Assembly: GCA_963816955.1 (NCBI GenBank)
Contig: CAWFME010000004.1
Location: 496,001-560,000, forward strand
Source: DATFQI01 sp963816955
GTDB taxonomy: Bacteria > Actinomycetota > Thermoleophilia > Solirubrobacterales > Solirubrobacteraceae
Direction: 5' to 3'
DNA length: 64,000 nt
Shown: positions 1 through 9,001 of the stretch, one piece after another
Layout: each line of letters begins with the position of its first letter
How positions within the stretch are numbered: position 1 is the stretch's first letter
Made by a program: the position numbers and the translations under genes
Notes under the pieces: generated by a model
Told to the model about the DNA's origin: nothing
Database searches by the model: none
Seen by the model: the letters and a program-made list of their open reading frames with translations, nothing else

Positions 1-2
1 TC

Positions 3-119
3 GGCCTTCTCGGCCTGTCCTCGGGCACGAAGTTCGTACTCACGGGCGCCGTGCTGCTGCTGGCCGTGACCGTCGACTCGATCTCGCGCCGGGGTCGCGC
101 ACAGAGCGGCAGGGCATGA
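3..119 (+). CDS. Sugar ABC transporter permease, C-terminal end (partial)
   Basis: Only the last 38 residues are present; the gene starts before the window. The visible part has the hydrophobic last segment and short basic tail typical of RbsC/XylH-type permeases (LSSGTKFVLTGAVLLLAV, then a DSISRRGR tail), which form the membrane channel of ribose/xylose-type ABC importers. The stop codon overlaps the ATG of the next gene (ATGA), so the oxidoreductase is translationally coupled to the transporter. With xylA-xylB about 5 kb downstream a pentose substrate is plausible, but this is inference. The family call rests on a short fragment. Confidence 0.6.
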   Translation, partial: GLLGLSSGTKFVLTGAVLLLAVTVDSISRRGRAQSGRA

Positions 120-1099
120 CGGAGCGGCTGCGGGTCGGGCTGCTCTCGACGGCCAAGATCAACGACGCCATCCTCACCGGCGCCCGCGAGTCCGCGGGCG
201 CCGAGGTAATCGCGGTCGCCTCGCGCGACCGCGAGCGCGCGGAGGCCTACGCGGCGGAGAAGGGCATCCCGCGCGCGCACGGCTCCTACGAGGCGCTGCT
301 CGAGGACGACGACGTCGAGGCGGTCTACGTCCCGCTGCCCAACTCGATGCACCTGCCGTGGTCCGAGCGCGCGCTGGAGGCCGGCAAGCACGTCCTGTGC
401 GAGAAGCCGCTGTCGCCGCGGGCCGCCGACGTCGAGGCGGCCTTCGACGCCGCCGAGCGCGCCGGGCGGATCCTGATGGAGGGGTTCATGTGGCGCTACC
501 ACCCGGCCACGGACAAGGTCGTCGCGCTCGTGCGCGACGGCGCGATCGGGCGGCTGCGGGTCGTGCGGGCGGCGTTCGCGTTCCAGCTCGACCCGGGGGC
601 CGACAACGTGCGCTGGTCGGCCGAGCTCGAGGGCGGGGCGCTGATGGACGTCGGCTGCTACTGCGTCAGCGCGCTGCGGCTGCTGGCCGGCGAGCCCGAG
701 CGGGTGACGGCGGAGATGGTCGAGGGCGGCGACGGCGTCGACGCGCGCTTCGCCGGCCTGCTGCGCTTCGGCGGCGACGTGCTCGGGACCTTCGACTGCG
801 CCTTCGACGTCCCGCGCCGCGCCGGGCTCGAGATCGTGGGGGAGACGGGCACGATCGTCTCGCTGGACCCGTGGCACGGCGGGGAGCCGATCGTGCGGAT
901 CCTGCGCGAGGGGACCGACGAGCCGGAGGAGGTCCCGGTGCAGGCCGCCAACCCGTACGCGGGCGAGCTCGACGACCTCGCCCGCGCGGTCCGAGAGGGC
1001 GGCGAGCCGCGGCTGGGCCGCGCCGACGCGGTCGGGCAGGCGCGCGCGATCGAGGCGCTGTTCCGCGCCGCGCGCGCAGGCGGGCCCGCCCCCGTCTAA
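116..1099 (+). CDS. Gfo/Idh/MocA family NAD(P)-dependent oxidoreductase
   Basis: 327 residues, normal for the family. An N-terminal Rossmann fold (start VGLLSTAKI) is followed by the hallmark EKP motif at residues 96-98, whose lysine acts in catalysis, and then the C-terminal alpha/beta domain beginning near FMWRYHP. Members oxidise or reduce sugars, inositols and similar polyols with NAD(P). It overlaps the end of a sugar ABC permease by four bases, so it probably acts on the imported sugar; the exact substrate cannot be read from the sequence. The ATG at 116 is chosen because of this coupling. Confidence 0.85.
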   Translation: MTERLRVGLLSTAKINDAILTGARESAGAEVIAVASRDRERAEAYAAEKGIPRAHGSYEALLEDDDVEAVYVPLPNSMHLPWSERALEAGKHVLCEKPLSPRAADVEAAFDAAERAGRILMEGFMWRYHPATDKVVALVRDGAIGRLRVVRAAFAFQLDPGADNVRWSAELEGGALMDVGCYCVSALRLLAGEPERVTAEMVEGGDGVDARFAGLLRFGGDVLGTFDCAFDVPRRAGLEIVGETGTIVSLDPWHGGEPIVRILREGTDEPEEVPVQAANPYAGELDDLARAVREGGEPRLGRADAVGQARAIEALFRAARAGGPAPV

Positions 1100-1125
1100 G
1101 GAAGCGGGCCCTTTGACCTCGGGGC

Positions 1126-1511
1126 GTGACATGGCCGGGGCGGGCGCTGCGGGCGGTGGCGGTCGACGCCGCGATCGCGTCTTCGGCCTCGCGGGGCCGC
1201 TCTGGCTCGGCGTCGCCGCCCTGGTGGTCGGGGGCGCCCTCCGACGCGGTCAGCGCGATCTTCCGCGCCACGATCTGGAACGAGACGGTCCCGGACAGGA
1301 TGCGCGGCCGGCTGGCCGGGATGGAGATGATCTCCTACACCTCCGGCCCGACGCTCGGCAACGTCGAGGCCGGCTTCGCCGCCGCGCTGATCGGCCTGCG
1401 CGGCTCGATCGTGGTGGGCGGCGTGCTGTGCGTGGCCAGGTCGCTGGCTCTCGCCGCGGCGCTGCCGGGCTGTGGCGCTACGAGTCGGAGGCCTCCAAGC
1501 AGCCCGCCTAG
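1126..1511 (+). pseudogene. MFS exporter remnant (EntS-like C-terminus)
   Basis: Joining frames gives about 120 residues resembling the last third of an EntS-type major facilitator exporter: FGLAGPLWLGVAALVVGGA, then SAIFRATIWNETVPDRMRGR and GRLAGMEMISYTSGP, then a last hydrophobic stretch and a basic/acidic tail. At least two frame changes (near 1237 and 1475) interrupt it, and the N-terminal two thirds of a normal ~400-residue MFS protein are absent. Unlike the other frameshifted genes here, most of the gene is missing, so this looks like a true remnant. It follows the oxidoreductase directly. Confidence 0.7.
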
Positions 1512-1515
1512 GCAG

Positions 1516-1554
1516 CCGCTGAGGCGTCACTTCTGACTGGAGGCCCCTCAGCGG
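1516..1554 (+). terminator. Hairpin after the MFS remnant
   Basis: A perfect 9-bp inverted repeat, CCGCTGAGG (1516-1524) and CCTCAGCGG (1546-1554), with a 21-base loop. It lies between the remnant and the STAS gene. There is no clear T-run after it, so it may be a T-less terminator or a processing stem. Confidence 0.4.
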
Positions 1555-1589
1555 TTGTGAACGCCCTCGCGCCCCTGTAGCGTCGCTCC

Positions 1590-1937
1590 ATGAGCAGCCG
1601 GTCGCCCGCCTTCGGCGTGCGCGCTCGGGCATACGAGCGCGCCCACGTCGTCGCCCCGAGCGGCGAGCTCGACCTGTTCTCGGTCGAGGAGCTCAAGGCG
1701 GCGCTGGCCGAGCGGCCGGAGCCGTGCGACGCCGTCGTGCTCGACCTGCGCGCCCTGACGTTCTTCGACACGAGCGGGATGCGGCTCGTGCTCGAGACGC
1801 TGCACGAGCTCGCCGGCGCGGGGATCCGGTTCGCGATCCTGCGCGGGAGCCCGGATGTCCAGCGGCTGTTCGCGCTGGCGCGCCTCGACGAGCGGCTGCC
1901 GTTCTTCGATGACCTCGACGGCGCCCTCGCGGCCTGA
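1590..1937 (+). CDS. STAS-domain anti-sigma factor antagonist
   Basis: 115 residues, a single STAS domain. The conserved DTSGM motif is at residues 60-64, with the Ser62 that partner-switching kinases phosphorylate in SpoIIAA/RsbV proteins. Such proteins bind an anti-sigma kinase when unphosphorylated and so free a sigma factor. The next gene encodes a SpoIIE-type PP2C phosphatase, the enzyme class that dephosphorylates this serine, and the two overlap or nearly touch. No RsbW-type kinase or sigma factor gene is in the window, so the partner must be elsewhere. Confidence 0.88.
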   Translation: MSSRSPAFGVRARAYERAHVVAPSGELDLFSVEELKAALAERPEPCDAVVLDLRALTFFDTSGMRLVLETLHELAGAGIRFAILRGSPDVQRLFALARLDERLPFFDDLDGALAA

Positions 1938-4371
1938 CGCCTCCGCGCTCGGCGGCGTGCGCTCGGCGCTCGCGCCCGCGCCGTTCACGCGGGCGGCGCT
2001 CGCCGGCGTCGCGGCCGTGCTCGCGCTCGGCGCGCTCGAGGTGGCCGTCGGCGAGGAGGTGCTCGTGGCCGCGCTGCTCGTGCTCCCGCCGCTGGTCGTC
2101 GCCCTGACCGGCCGCTGGGGCGACACGCTGCTCGTCGCGGCGCTCGCGCTCGCCGTGGTGTTCGTCGTCCCGCTGCTGGGCGACGCGATGCAGCTCGCGA
2201 TCTCGATCGTGCTCGTGCTGGCGGGTGGGGCCGTGGCCGTCGCGGTTGCGGTCGCCCGCGCCGCCGCGGTCGCCTCGCTCGAGCGCTTCCGGCTGCTCGC
2301 CGGGGTGGCCGACGTCGCGGACCGCGCGGAGGGCCGCCACGACGAGCTGGTCTCGGGCGCGCTGGACCTGCTCGTGCCCGCGCTCGGCGACGTCGCGACG
2401 CTCGACGTGATCCGGGGTGGCGCGCGCAGCCGGATCGGCTCGCGCACCGGGCCGGGCGTGAACCCCGCGGTGGCCGGCGCGATGGCCCGCCGGCGCTCGC
2501 TCGAGGGGGAGGCCCGCAGCAGCGAGGGGGCGATCGCCGCCGACCGGGCGCAGCTCGTCGAGCCCGACGAGCGGCTGATCGCGGCCGCGTCGAGCACGCC
2601 CGAGGACGCGGCGTTGCTCGCGGACCTGCAGTTGACGACGGCGCTGATCGTCCCGTTGCGCTCGCGCGGCGCCGTGGTCGGCGCGCTCAACGTGGCCTTC
2701 GGGCCCTCGCGCCGGCGCCACAGAGAGTCCGACCTGCACTTCGCCGAGGTGCTGGCCGGCCGCGTCGCGCTGGCGCTCGACAACGCGGGCCTGACCAGCG
2801 AGCTGACGGTCGCGGAGGAGCAGTTCGGCCTGCTCGTGCACAACCTCGCCGAGGCCGTGACGATGAACGACGCCGACGGGCGGCTGGTGTACGTGAACCC
2901 CGCGGCCGTCGCGCTGCTCGGCGCGGGCAGCGCGGAGGAGCTGGTTCGCGCCGACCCGTGCGAGATCATGGAGCTCTACTCCGTCTTCGACGAGCACGGG
3001 CGCCCGCTCGCGCTCGCGGACCTCCCGAGCGAGCGGCTGCTGGCGGGCGAGGCCGACCCGGCGCCGCTGCTCGTGCGCAACATCGTCAAGGCGACCGGCA
3101 CGGAGCGCTGGCTGCTGCACCGCTGCTCGGCGCTGCGCGAGCCCGACGGCGCGCTGCTGCGCGTGGTCAACGTGATCGAGGACCTGACCGAGGTCAAGCG
3201 CGCGGAGTCGGCGCAGCGGCTGCTCGCGGAGGCCAGCGAGGCGCTCGCCTCCTCGATGGACCCGGCCGAGCAGCTCGATGCGCTGGTGCGAAGGCTCGTG
3301 CCGGTGCTCGCGGCCGGGGCGGTCGTCGAGCTGCCCGACGAGCGCGGCGAGCTGCATGTCGTGGCCGCCGCCGGCGAGCCCGCGGGCGGCGACGGGGCGC
3401 TGCGGATCCCGCTGCGGGTCGGCGCCGAGGCGATCGGGACGCTGGCGCTCGCGCACGCCGAGCCCTGGCGCGGATTCGGCGGGGGCGAGCGGGAGCTCGC
3501 GGAGGAGATCGGCCGCCGCGCCGGTGTCGCGGTCTACAACGCGCGCAGCCACAGCCGCCGCACGGCGATCGCCCGCGCGCTCCAGCACGGCCTGCTCCCG
3601 CCCGAGCTGCCCGACGTGCCGGGCTGGTCGGCCGCCGTCATGTACCGGCCCGCCGGCGAGTTCAACGAGGTCGGCGGCGACTTCTACGACGTCTTCCGCG
3701 GCCCGGGCGGCTGGATGGTCGTGATCGGCGACGTCGCCGGCCAGGGCGCCGAGGCGGCCGCCCAGACGTCGCTTGCACGCTTCACGCTGCGCACGGCGGC
3801 CGAGCTGACGGGCGACGTGAGCGCCGCCGTCTCGCGCCTGAACGAGACCCTGCGCGGGCAGGCCGGGCTGCCGCTGTGCACGGTCGTGTGCGCGGAGCTG
3901 CGCGAGCGCGCCGACGGCAGCGCGGTCGTGACGCTGGCCAGCGCCGGCCATCCGCCGCCGCTGCTCGTGCGCGGGCGCGACGTGCTGCCCGTGGGCGAGC
4001 CCGGGACGATCGCCGGGGCGTTCGACGCCGAGTGGCCGGCGGTCCCGGTCGAGGTCGAGCCGGGCGACCTGCTCGTGCTCTACACGGACGGCGTGACCGA
4101 CGCGATGGGCGAGGACGAGCGCTTCGGCGAAGACCGCCTGCGCGAGATGCTCGGCCGGCTCGAGGGCGAGGCGGGCGAGCGCGTGGCCGCGCTGCGGGCC
4201 GAGCTCGAGGCGTTCGAGCGCGGGCCGCAGCGCGACGACACGACCGTGCTCGTCCTGGAGTACCGCGGTCAGCCGGCCGAGGCGAGCCGCGCGGCGGCCT
4301 CGTCGATCACGGACTCGCGCTTGCAGAACGCGAACCGCACGAGCGAGCGCCCGGCCTCCTCGTCGTCGTAG
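1909..4371 (+). CDS. Membrane-anchored GAF-PAS-GAF SpoIIE-type PP2C phosphatase
   Basis: About 820 residues. Order: roughly four N-terminal hydrophobic segments (residues 15-105); a GAF-like domain (about 120-285); a PAS domain (about 300-420, NLAEAVTMNDADGRLVYVNP); a second GAF-like region; and a C-terminal SpoIIE/RsbU phosphatase with EVGGDFYDVF, IGDVAGQG, ASAGHPPPLL and YTDGVTDA metal-site motifs. It probably dephosphorylates the STAS protein just upstream in response to a membrane or ligand signal. The ATG at 1909 overlaps the STAS gene; a GTG at 1957 is an alternative. The last ~35 codons run past the phosphatase fold into the convergent aminotransferase gene, so the 3' end may be altered by a base error. 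Confidence 0.85.
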   Translation: MTSTAPSRPDASALGGVRSALAPAPFTRAALAGVAAVLALGALEVAVGEEVLVAALLVLPPLVVALTGRWGDTLLVAALALAVVFVVPLLGDAMQLAISIVLVLAGGAVAVAVAVARAAAVASLERFRLLAGVADVADRAEGRHDELVSGALDLLVPALGDVATLDVIRGGARSRIGSRTGPGVNPAVAGAMARRRSLEGEARSSEGAIAADRAQLVEPDERLIAAASSTPEDAALLADLQLTTALIVPLRSRGAVVGALNVAFGPSRRRHRESDLHFAEVLAGRVALALDNAGLTSELTVAEEQFGLLVHNLAEAVTMNDADGRLVYVNPAAVALLGAGSAEELVRADPCEIMELYSVFDEHGRPLALADLPSERLLAGEADPAPLLVRNIVKATGTERWLLHRCSALREPDGALLRVVNVIEDLTEVKRAESAQRLLAEASEALASSMDPAEQLDALVRRLVPVLAAGAVVELPDERGELHVVAAAGEPAGGDGALRIPLRVGAEAIGTLALAHAEPWRGFGGGERELAEEIGRRAGVAVYNARSHSRRTAIARALQHGLLPPELPDVPGWSAAVMYRPAGEFNEVGGDFYDVFRGPGGWMVVIGDVAGQGAEAAAQTSLARFTLRTAAELTGDVSAAVSRLNETLRGQAGLPLCTVVCAELRERADGSAVVTLASAGHPPPLLVRGRDVLPVGEPGTIAGAFDAEWPAVPVEVEPGDLLVLYTDGVTDAMGEDERFGEDRLREMLGRLEGEAGERVAALRAELEAFERGPQRDDTTVLVLEYRGQPAEASRAAASSITDSRLQNANRTSERPASSSS

Positions 4372-5409
4372 AAGACCGACGTCGGGATCGCCACGACGCC
4401 GGCGCGCTCGACCAGCTCGCGGCAGAACGCCACGCCGTCGCGCTTGCAGTCGACGTTGGCGAAGTAGGTGCCGGCCGGGCGCAGCACCTCCAGCCCCGCC
4501 GCCTCCAGCCCGGCGCAGAGGCGGTCGCGCTTGACGCGCAGCTCGCTCGCCAAGGCCGCGTAGACCTCGTCGCCGAGCCCGAGCGCCACGGCGCCCGCGT
4601 GCTGGAACGGGGTCCCGCCCGCGAACGTCAGGTACTGCTTGGCCGTGCGCACCGCGGCGACGAGCGGCGCCGGCCCGACGGCCCAGCCCGTCTTCCAGCC
4701 CGTCACGGAGAACGTCTTGCCCAGCGAGGAGATCGTCAGCGTGCGCTCGGCCATCCCCGGCAGCGTGCACAGCGGGACGTGCTCGCCGTCGTGGACGAGG
4801 TGCTCGTAGACCTCGTCGGTGATCGCGATCAGGTCGTGCTCGATGCACGCGTCGGCGATCAGCTCGAGCTCGGGGCGCGAGAACACCTTGCCCGTCGGGT
4901 TGTGCGGCGTGTTGAGCAGCAGCACGCGCGCCCGGCGCGTGATCGCGGCCTCGAGCGCATCGGGATCGACGCGCCCAGCCGGGCGGGCTCAGCGTCACGG
5001 GGCGGCGGGTCGCGCCCGCCATCGCGATCCCGGCCGCGTAGGAGTCGTAGTAGGGCTCGAAGCAGACGACGTCGTCGCCGGGCTCGCAGATGCCCAGGAG
5101 CGCGGCCGCGATCGCCTCGGTGGCGCCGAAGGTGACCTGCACCTCGGTGGCCGGGTCGACCTCGATCCCGTAGAAGCGCCGCTGGTGGGCGGCGACCGCC
5201 TCGCGCAGCGCCGGCACGCCGGGCAGCGGGGCGTACTGGTTGCGGCCGTCGCGGATCGCGCGCTGCGCGGCCTCGAGCACCTCGGCGGGCCCGTCCTCGT
5301 CCGGGAAGCCCTGACCGAGGTTGATCGCGCCCGTGCGCTCGGCGAGCGCCGACATCTCCGTGAAGATCGTGGTGCCGAAGCCCTGCCACCGGGCCGCCGT
5401 CGAGGTCAT
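4269..5409 (-). CDS. Class I/II PLP-dependent aminotransferase (frameshifted)
   Basis: Two frames join into one ~380-residue fold-type I aminotransferase of the YbdL/DapC/kynurenine-aminotransferase group. The N-terminal part carries INLGQGFPDEDGP and VTFGATEAI. The C-terminal part carries NTPHNPTGKV, ITDEVYEHLV and SSLGKTFSVTGWKTGW, with the PLP-binding lysine in SLGKT. The frame changes near 4970, where the bases between the TGG and GTC codons are one too many, probably a sequence error. It is divergent from xylA with only 21 bases between the two starts. The amino-acid substrate cannot be decided; methionine, kynurenine or succinyl-diaminopimelate are all used by relatives. Confidence 0.82.
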
Positions 5410-5430
5410 CGGCGTGTGAAGCTACGCGAT

Positions 5431-6574
5431 ATGGCCATCGAACATCGCTTCACATTCGGGCTATGGACCGTCGGCAACCCGGGTCGCGACCCGTTCGGTG
5501 AGCCGACCCGCGCCCCGCTGGACCCTGTCGACTCCGTCCGCAAGCTCGCCGAGCTGGGCGCGTGGGGGATATCCCTGCACGACAACGACCTCGTCCCGTG
5601 GGGCACGCCGCCCGACGAGGAGGAGCGGATCGTCTCCGGCCTGGAGGCGGCGCTGGCCGAGACCGGCCTCGGCGTCGGGATGGCGACGACGAACCTGTTC
5701 GGCCACCCGGCGTTCAAGGACGGCGCGTTCACGTCCAACGACCGCGGCGTGCGGCGCGCGGCCATCGGCAAGGCGATGCGGGCGATCGACCTCGGCGGGC
5801 GCTTGAACGCGGAGGTCTTCGTCTTCTGGGGCGGCCGCGAGGGCACCGAGGTCGGGCACGGCCAAGGACCCGCGCGACGCACTGGAGCGCTACCGCGAGG
5901 CGATCGACGTGCTCGCGGACTACTCGGTCTCGCAGGGCTTCTCGATGACGTTCGCGATCGAGCCCAAGCCCAACGAGCCGCGCGGCGACATCTTCCTGCC
6001 GACCGTCGGCCACGCGCTGCACTTCATCACCACGCTCGCGCGGCCGGACATGTGCGGCGTCAACCCCGAGGTGGCGCACGAGACGATGGCCGGGCTGTCG
6101 TTCCACCACGGCGTCGGCCAGGCGCTGTGGGCCGGCAAGCTCTTCCACATCGACCTCAACGGGCAGCGGATCGGCCGCTACGACCAGGACTTCCGCTTCG
6201 GCTCGGAGGATCTCAAGGAGGCCTTCCACCTCGTGCGGCTGCTCGAGCGGGCGGGCTACGACGGGCCGCGGCACTTCGACGCGCACGCGTACCGCACCGA
6301 GGACGCCGAGGGCGTATGGGAGTTCGCGCGCGGCTGCATGGCGACCTACCGCGCGCTGGCCGAGGCGGCCGCGCGCTTCGACGCCGACCCCGACGTGCAG
6401 GAGGCGCTGGCGGCGGCCTCGGTGGCGGAGCTCGGCGAGTCGACGGTGGGCGGGGAAGACGACCCCGTCACTCTCAAGGCCGAGGTCGACGGGCTGAACA
6501 AGCTCGCCGCGCGCGGCTACGGCAACGAGCGGCTCGACCAGCTCGCCGTCGAGGTCCTGCTCGGCGTCCGATGA
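5431..6574 (+). CDS. xylA: Xylose isomerase (frameshifted)
   Basis: About 382 residues when two frames are joined, typical for actinobacterial XylA. It interconverts D-xylose and D-xylulose with two divalent metals. Visible signatures are HRFTFGLWTVGNPGRDPFG at the start, ISLHDNDLVPWG with the catalytic histidine, VFVFWGGREG, then after the shift IEPKPNEPRGD (metal-binding glutamate), HFDAHAYRTED and the C-terminal NKLAARGYG. The frame breaks at about 5850-5866, within the conserved WGGREGTEV-AKDPRDAL stretch, so a one-base error is likely. The stop overlaps the xylB start (ATGA). Confidence 0.93.
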
Positions 6575-8007
6575 GCGTCGCGGTCGGCCTCGACGTCGGC
6601 ACGAGCGGCGTCAAGGCGCTCGCCGTCTCCGAGACCGGCGACGTGGTCGGGCGGGAAGAGGTCGGCTACGGGCTCTCGACGCCGCGGCCGGGCTGGGCCG
6701 AGCAGGACCCGGCGGACTGGTGGCGGGCGACGGAGGAGGCGCTGGCGGCGCTCGACGTCCGTGAGGCCGCCGGGATCGGGCTGAGCGGCCAGATGCACGG
6801 GCTGGTCGCGCTCGACGCGGCCGGCGAGGTGATCCGCCCCGCGATCCTCTGGAACGACCAGCGCACGGCGGAGCAGTGCCGCGAGATCGAGGAGCGGGTC
6901 GGCTTCGAGCGGCTCGTCGAGCTGACCGGCAACCGCGCGCTGACCGGCTTCACCGCGCCCAAGCTGCTGTGGCTGCGCGAGCACGAGCCGGAGTCCTACG
7001 GGCGGATCGCGCGGATCATGCTGCCGAAGGACTACGTGCGGCTGAAGCTCTGCGGGGAGCACGCGATCGACGTCGCCGACGCGTCGGGCACGCTGCTGTT
7101 CGACGTCGCGCGGCGGCGCTGGAGCGACGAGGTCCTGAAGGCGCTCGAGATCCCGCGCGAGTGGCTGCCGCGGGTGCTCGAGTCGGCCGAGGTGTCGGGT
7201 CGCACGCCGGACGGTGTGCCGGTCGCCGCGGGCGCCGGCGACCAGGCGGCGGGCGCGCTCGGCGTCGGCGCGACCGGGGCGGGCGGGGCGAGTCTTGCCT
7301 CGGTCGTTCTGGGCACCTCCGGCGTGGTCTTCAGCGCGCTCGACGCCTACCGCGCCGACCCGCAGGCGCGCGTGCACGTCTTCTGCCACGCGGTGCCGGA
7401 CCGCTGGCACGCGATGGGCGTGATGCTCTCCGCAGCCGGCTCGCTGCAGTGGTTCCGCGACGCGCTCGCTCCGGGCGTGGAGTTCGGCGCTCTGCTCGCG
7501 GAGGCCGAGCGCTGGGAGCCCGGTGCGGAGGGTCTGACCTTCCTGCCCTACCTGGCCGGCGAGCGCACCCCGCACGCCGACCCCGACGCCCGCGGCGCGT
7601 TCGCGGGGCTGTCGCTGCGCCACGATCGCGGCGCCCTGACGCGCGCGGTGCTCGAGGGCGTCGCCTTCGGGCTGCGCGACTGCCTCGACGTGGTGCGCTC
7701 CGTCGGCGCCGTGCCGGAGGTCGGCCGCGCCTCGGGCGGCGGCGCGCGCAGCGAGCTGTGGCTGCGGATCGTCGCCTCCGTCCTGGAGCTCCCGGTCGAG
7801 CGGCTCGCGGTCGAGGAGGGCGCCGCCTACGGCGCCGCGCTGCTGGGCGGGATCGCGGGCGGGGTCTGGCGTGACGCCGACGAGGCCTCCTCCGCGTGCA
7901 TCCGCCCCCACGGGCGGGTAGACCCGGACCCCCGGTGGGTCGACGCGTACGGCTCACAGCGGGAGCGCTTCCGGGCGCTCTACCCGGCATTACGCGATAC
8001 TCACTGA
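6571..8007 (+). CDS. xylB: Xylulokinase
   Basis: 478 residues, FGGY carbohydrate kinase. It phosphorylates D-xylulose to xylulose 5-phosphate. Signatures: VGLDVGTSGVKALAV (ATP phosphate 1), GLSGQMHGLVALD and AILWNDQRT (xylulokinase substrate site), AGAGDQAAGALGVG, and LPYLAGERTPHADPDARG near the C-terminal domain. It starts at the ATG overlapping the xylA stop, so the two form a coupled xylose operon, perhaps with the sugar permease at the window edge. The reading frame is intact. Confidence 0.95.
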   Translation: MSVAVGLDVGTSGVKALAVSETGDVVGREEVGYGLSTPRPGWAEQDPADWWRATEEALAALDVREAAGIGLSGQMHGLVALDAAGEVIRPAILWNDQRTAEQCREIEERVGFERLVELTGNRALTGFTAPKLLWLREHEPESYGRIARIMLPKDYVRLKLCGEHAIDVADASGTLLFDVARRRWSDEVLKALEIPREWLPRVLESAEVSGRTPDGVPVAAGAGDQAAGALGVGATGAGGASLASVVLGTSGVVFSALDAYRADPQARVHVFCHAVPDRWHAMGVMLSAAGSLQWFRDALAPGVEFGALLAEAERWEPGAEGLTFLPYLAGERTPHADPDARGAFAGLSLRHDRGALTRAVLEGVAFGLRDCLDVVRSVGAVPEVGRASGGGARSELWLRIVASVLELPVERLAVEEGAAYGAALLGGIAGGVWRDADEASSACIRPHGRVDPDPRWVDAYGSQRERFRALYPALRDTH

Positions 8008-8019
8008 AGCAACTACACT
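7990..8019 (+). promoter_or_regulatory. Possible cysM promoter
   Basis: TTACGC (7990-7995) and TACACT (8014-8019) with an 18-base spacer, in an unusually AT-rich patch at the end of xylB. Transcription would begin about four bases before the cysM ATG, giving a nearly leaderless mRNA. Motif-based only. Confidence 0.35.
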
Positions 8020-8029
8020 TTTCGAAGCT

Positions 8030-9001
8030 ATGGCGCAGGAACTGCAGAACCGCCCGTGCGGCGGTCGCTACGGCGACATCATCCAGGCGATCGGCAACAC
8101 GCCGCTCGTCGAGCTCAAGCGCCTCTCGCCCAAGCCGGGCGTGCGCATCTGGGCCAAGCTCGAGTCCCACAACCCGACGGGCTCGGTCAAGGACCGCGTC
8201 GCCCGCGCGCTGATCGAGGACGCCGAGGAGAAGGGCCTGATCCGCCCCGGCCAGACGATCCTCGAGCCGACCTCGGGCAACACGGGCATCTCGCTGGCCA
8301 TGATCTGCTCGCGCAAGGGCTACAAGCTCAAGGTCGTCATGCCCGACAACGTGACGCCCGAGCGCACCCAGCTGCTGCAGATGTACGGCGCGGAGATCGT
8401 CTACTCGCCCGGCGACCAGGGCTCCAACGGCGCGGTCGCGATGGCGCTGGAGATGGCGGAGGCCGACGCCTCGTACTACATGCCCTACCAGTACGGCAAC
8501 GAGGCCAACCCGCGCGCGCACTACGAGGGCACGGCGCCCGAGATCCTGGAGGAGCTGGGAGACGGGATCAGCGCGTTCGTTGCCGGGTTGGGTACGGGCG
8601 GGACACTCATGGGCAACGGGCGGCGGTTCCGAGAAGAGCTCGGAGACCGGGTCAGAATCGTCGCCGCGGAGCCGATGCAGGGCGAGCCCGTGCAGGGCCT
8701 GCGCTCGCTCGACGACGGCTTCATCCCGCCGATCATCGACCTCTCCGTGCTGGACCGGAAGATCTTCGTCACCAACCACGACGCGATCGTCTGGACCCGG
8801 CGGCTGCTCGACGAGGAGGGCATCTTCGCGGGCGTCTCCTCGGGCGCGATCGCCTCGATCGCCGTGCGGATCGCGGGCGAGCTCGACGAGGGCAACGTCG
8901 TCTTCATCGTCTGCGACGACGGCTGGAAGTACCTCTCCTCGGGCCTCTACACGCGGCCCGTGGAGGAGATCGAGAACCTGGACTCCACCGTCTGGTGGTG
9001 A
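8030..9001 (+). CDS. cysM: Cysteine synthase, CysM/O-phosphoserine sulfhydrylase type
   Basis: 323 residues, fold-type II PLP enzyme. Lys54 in NPTGSVKDR binds PLP; TSGNTGIS (81-88) holds the substrate carboxylate; GTGGTLMGNG binds the phosphate. It follows M. tuberculosis CysM (LYQYGNPANTDSHYCGT, EGIFAGISTGA, GWKYLST and a terminal LW) more closely than CysK, here as YQYGNEANPRAHYEGT, EGIFAGVSSGA and GWKYLSS with a C-terminal Trp-Trp. That enzyme makes cysteine from O-phosphoserine and a thiocarboxylated carrier protein. A Mec-like protease gene lies 1.2 kb downstream, supporting this role. The start is the ATG at 8030. Confidence 0.85.
   Translation: MAQELQNRPCGGRYGDIIQAIGNTPLVELKRLSPKPGVRIWAKLESHNPTGSVKDRVARALIEDAEEKGLIRPGQTILEPTSGNTGISLAMICSRKGYKLKVVMPDNVTPERTQLLQMYGAEIVYSPGDQGSNGAVAMALEMAEADASYYMPYQYGNEANPRAHYEGTAPEILEELGDGISAFVAGLGTGGTLMGNGRRFREELGDRVRIVAAEPMQGEPVQGLRSLDDGFIPPIIDLSVLDRKIFVTNHDAIVWTRRLLDEEGIFAGVSSGAIASIAVRIAGELDEGNVVFIVCDDGWKYLSSGLYTRPVEEIENLDSTVWW

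Noticed and set aside
1693..5409. A 1238-codon minus-strand open frame across the STAS/SpoIIE genes
   Set aside because: Only its first ~180 codons are real aminotransferase; the rest is Arg/Ala-rich shadow coding opposite the phosphatase, as expected in very GC-rich DNA.
5850..5866. Programmed frameshift in xylA and similar genes
   Set aside because: No slippery heptamer with a downstream structure is evident, and the shifts occur in many unrelated genes at GC runs, fitting sequence error.
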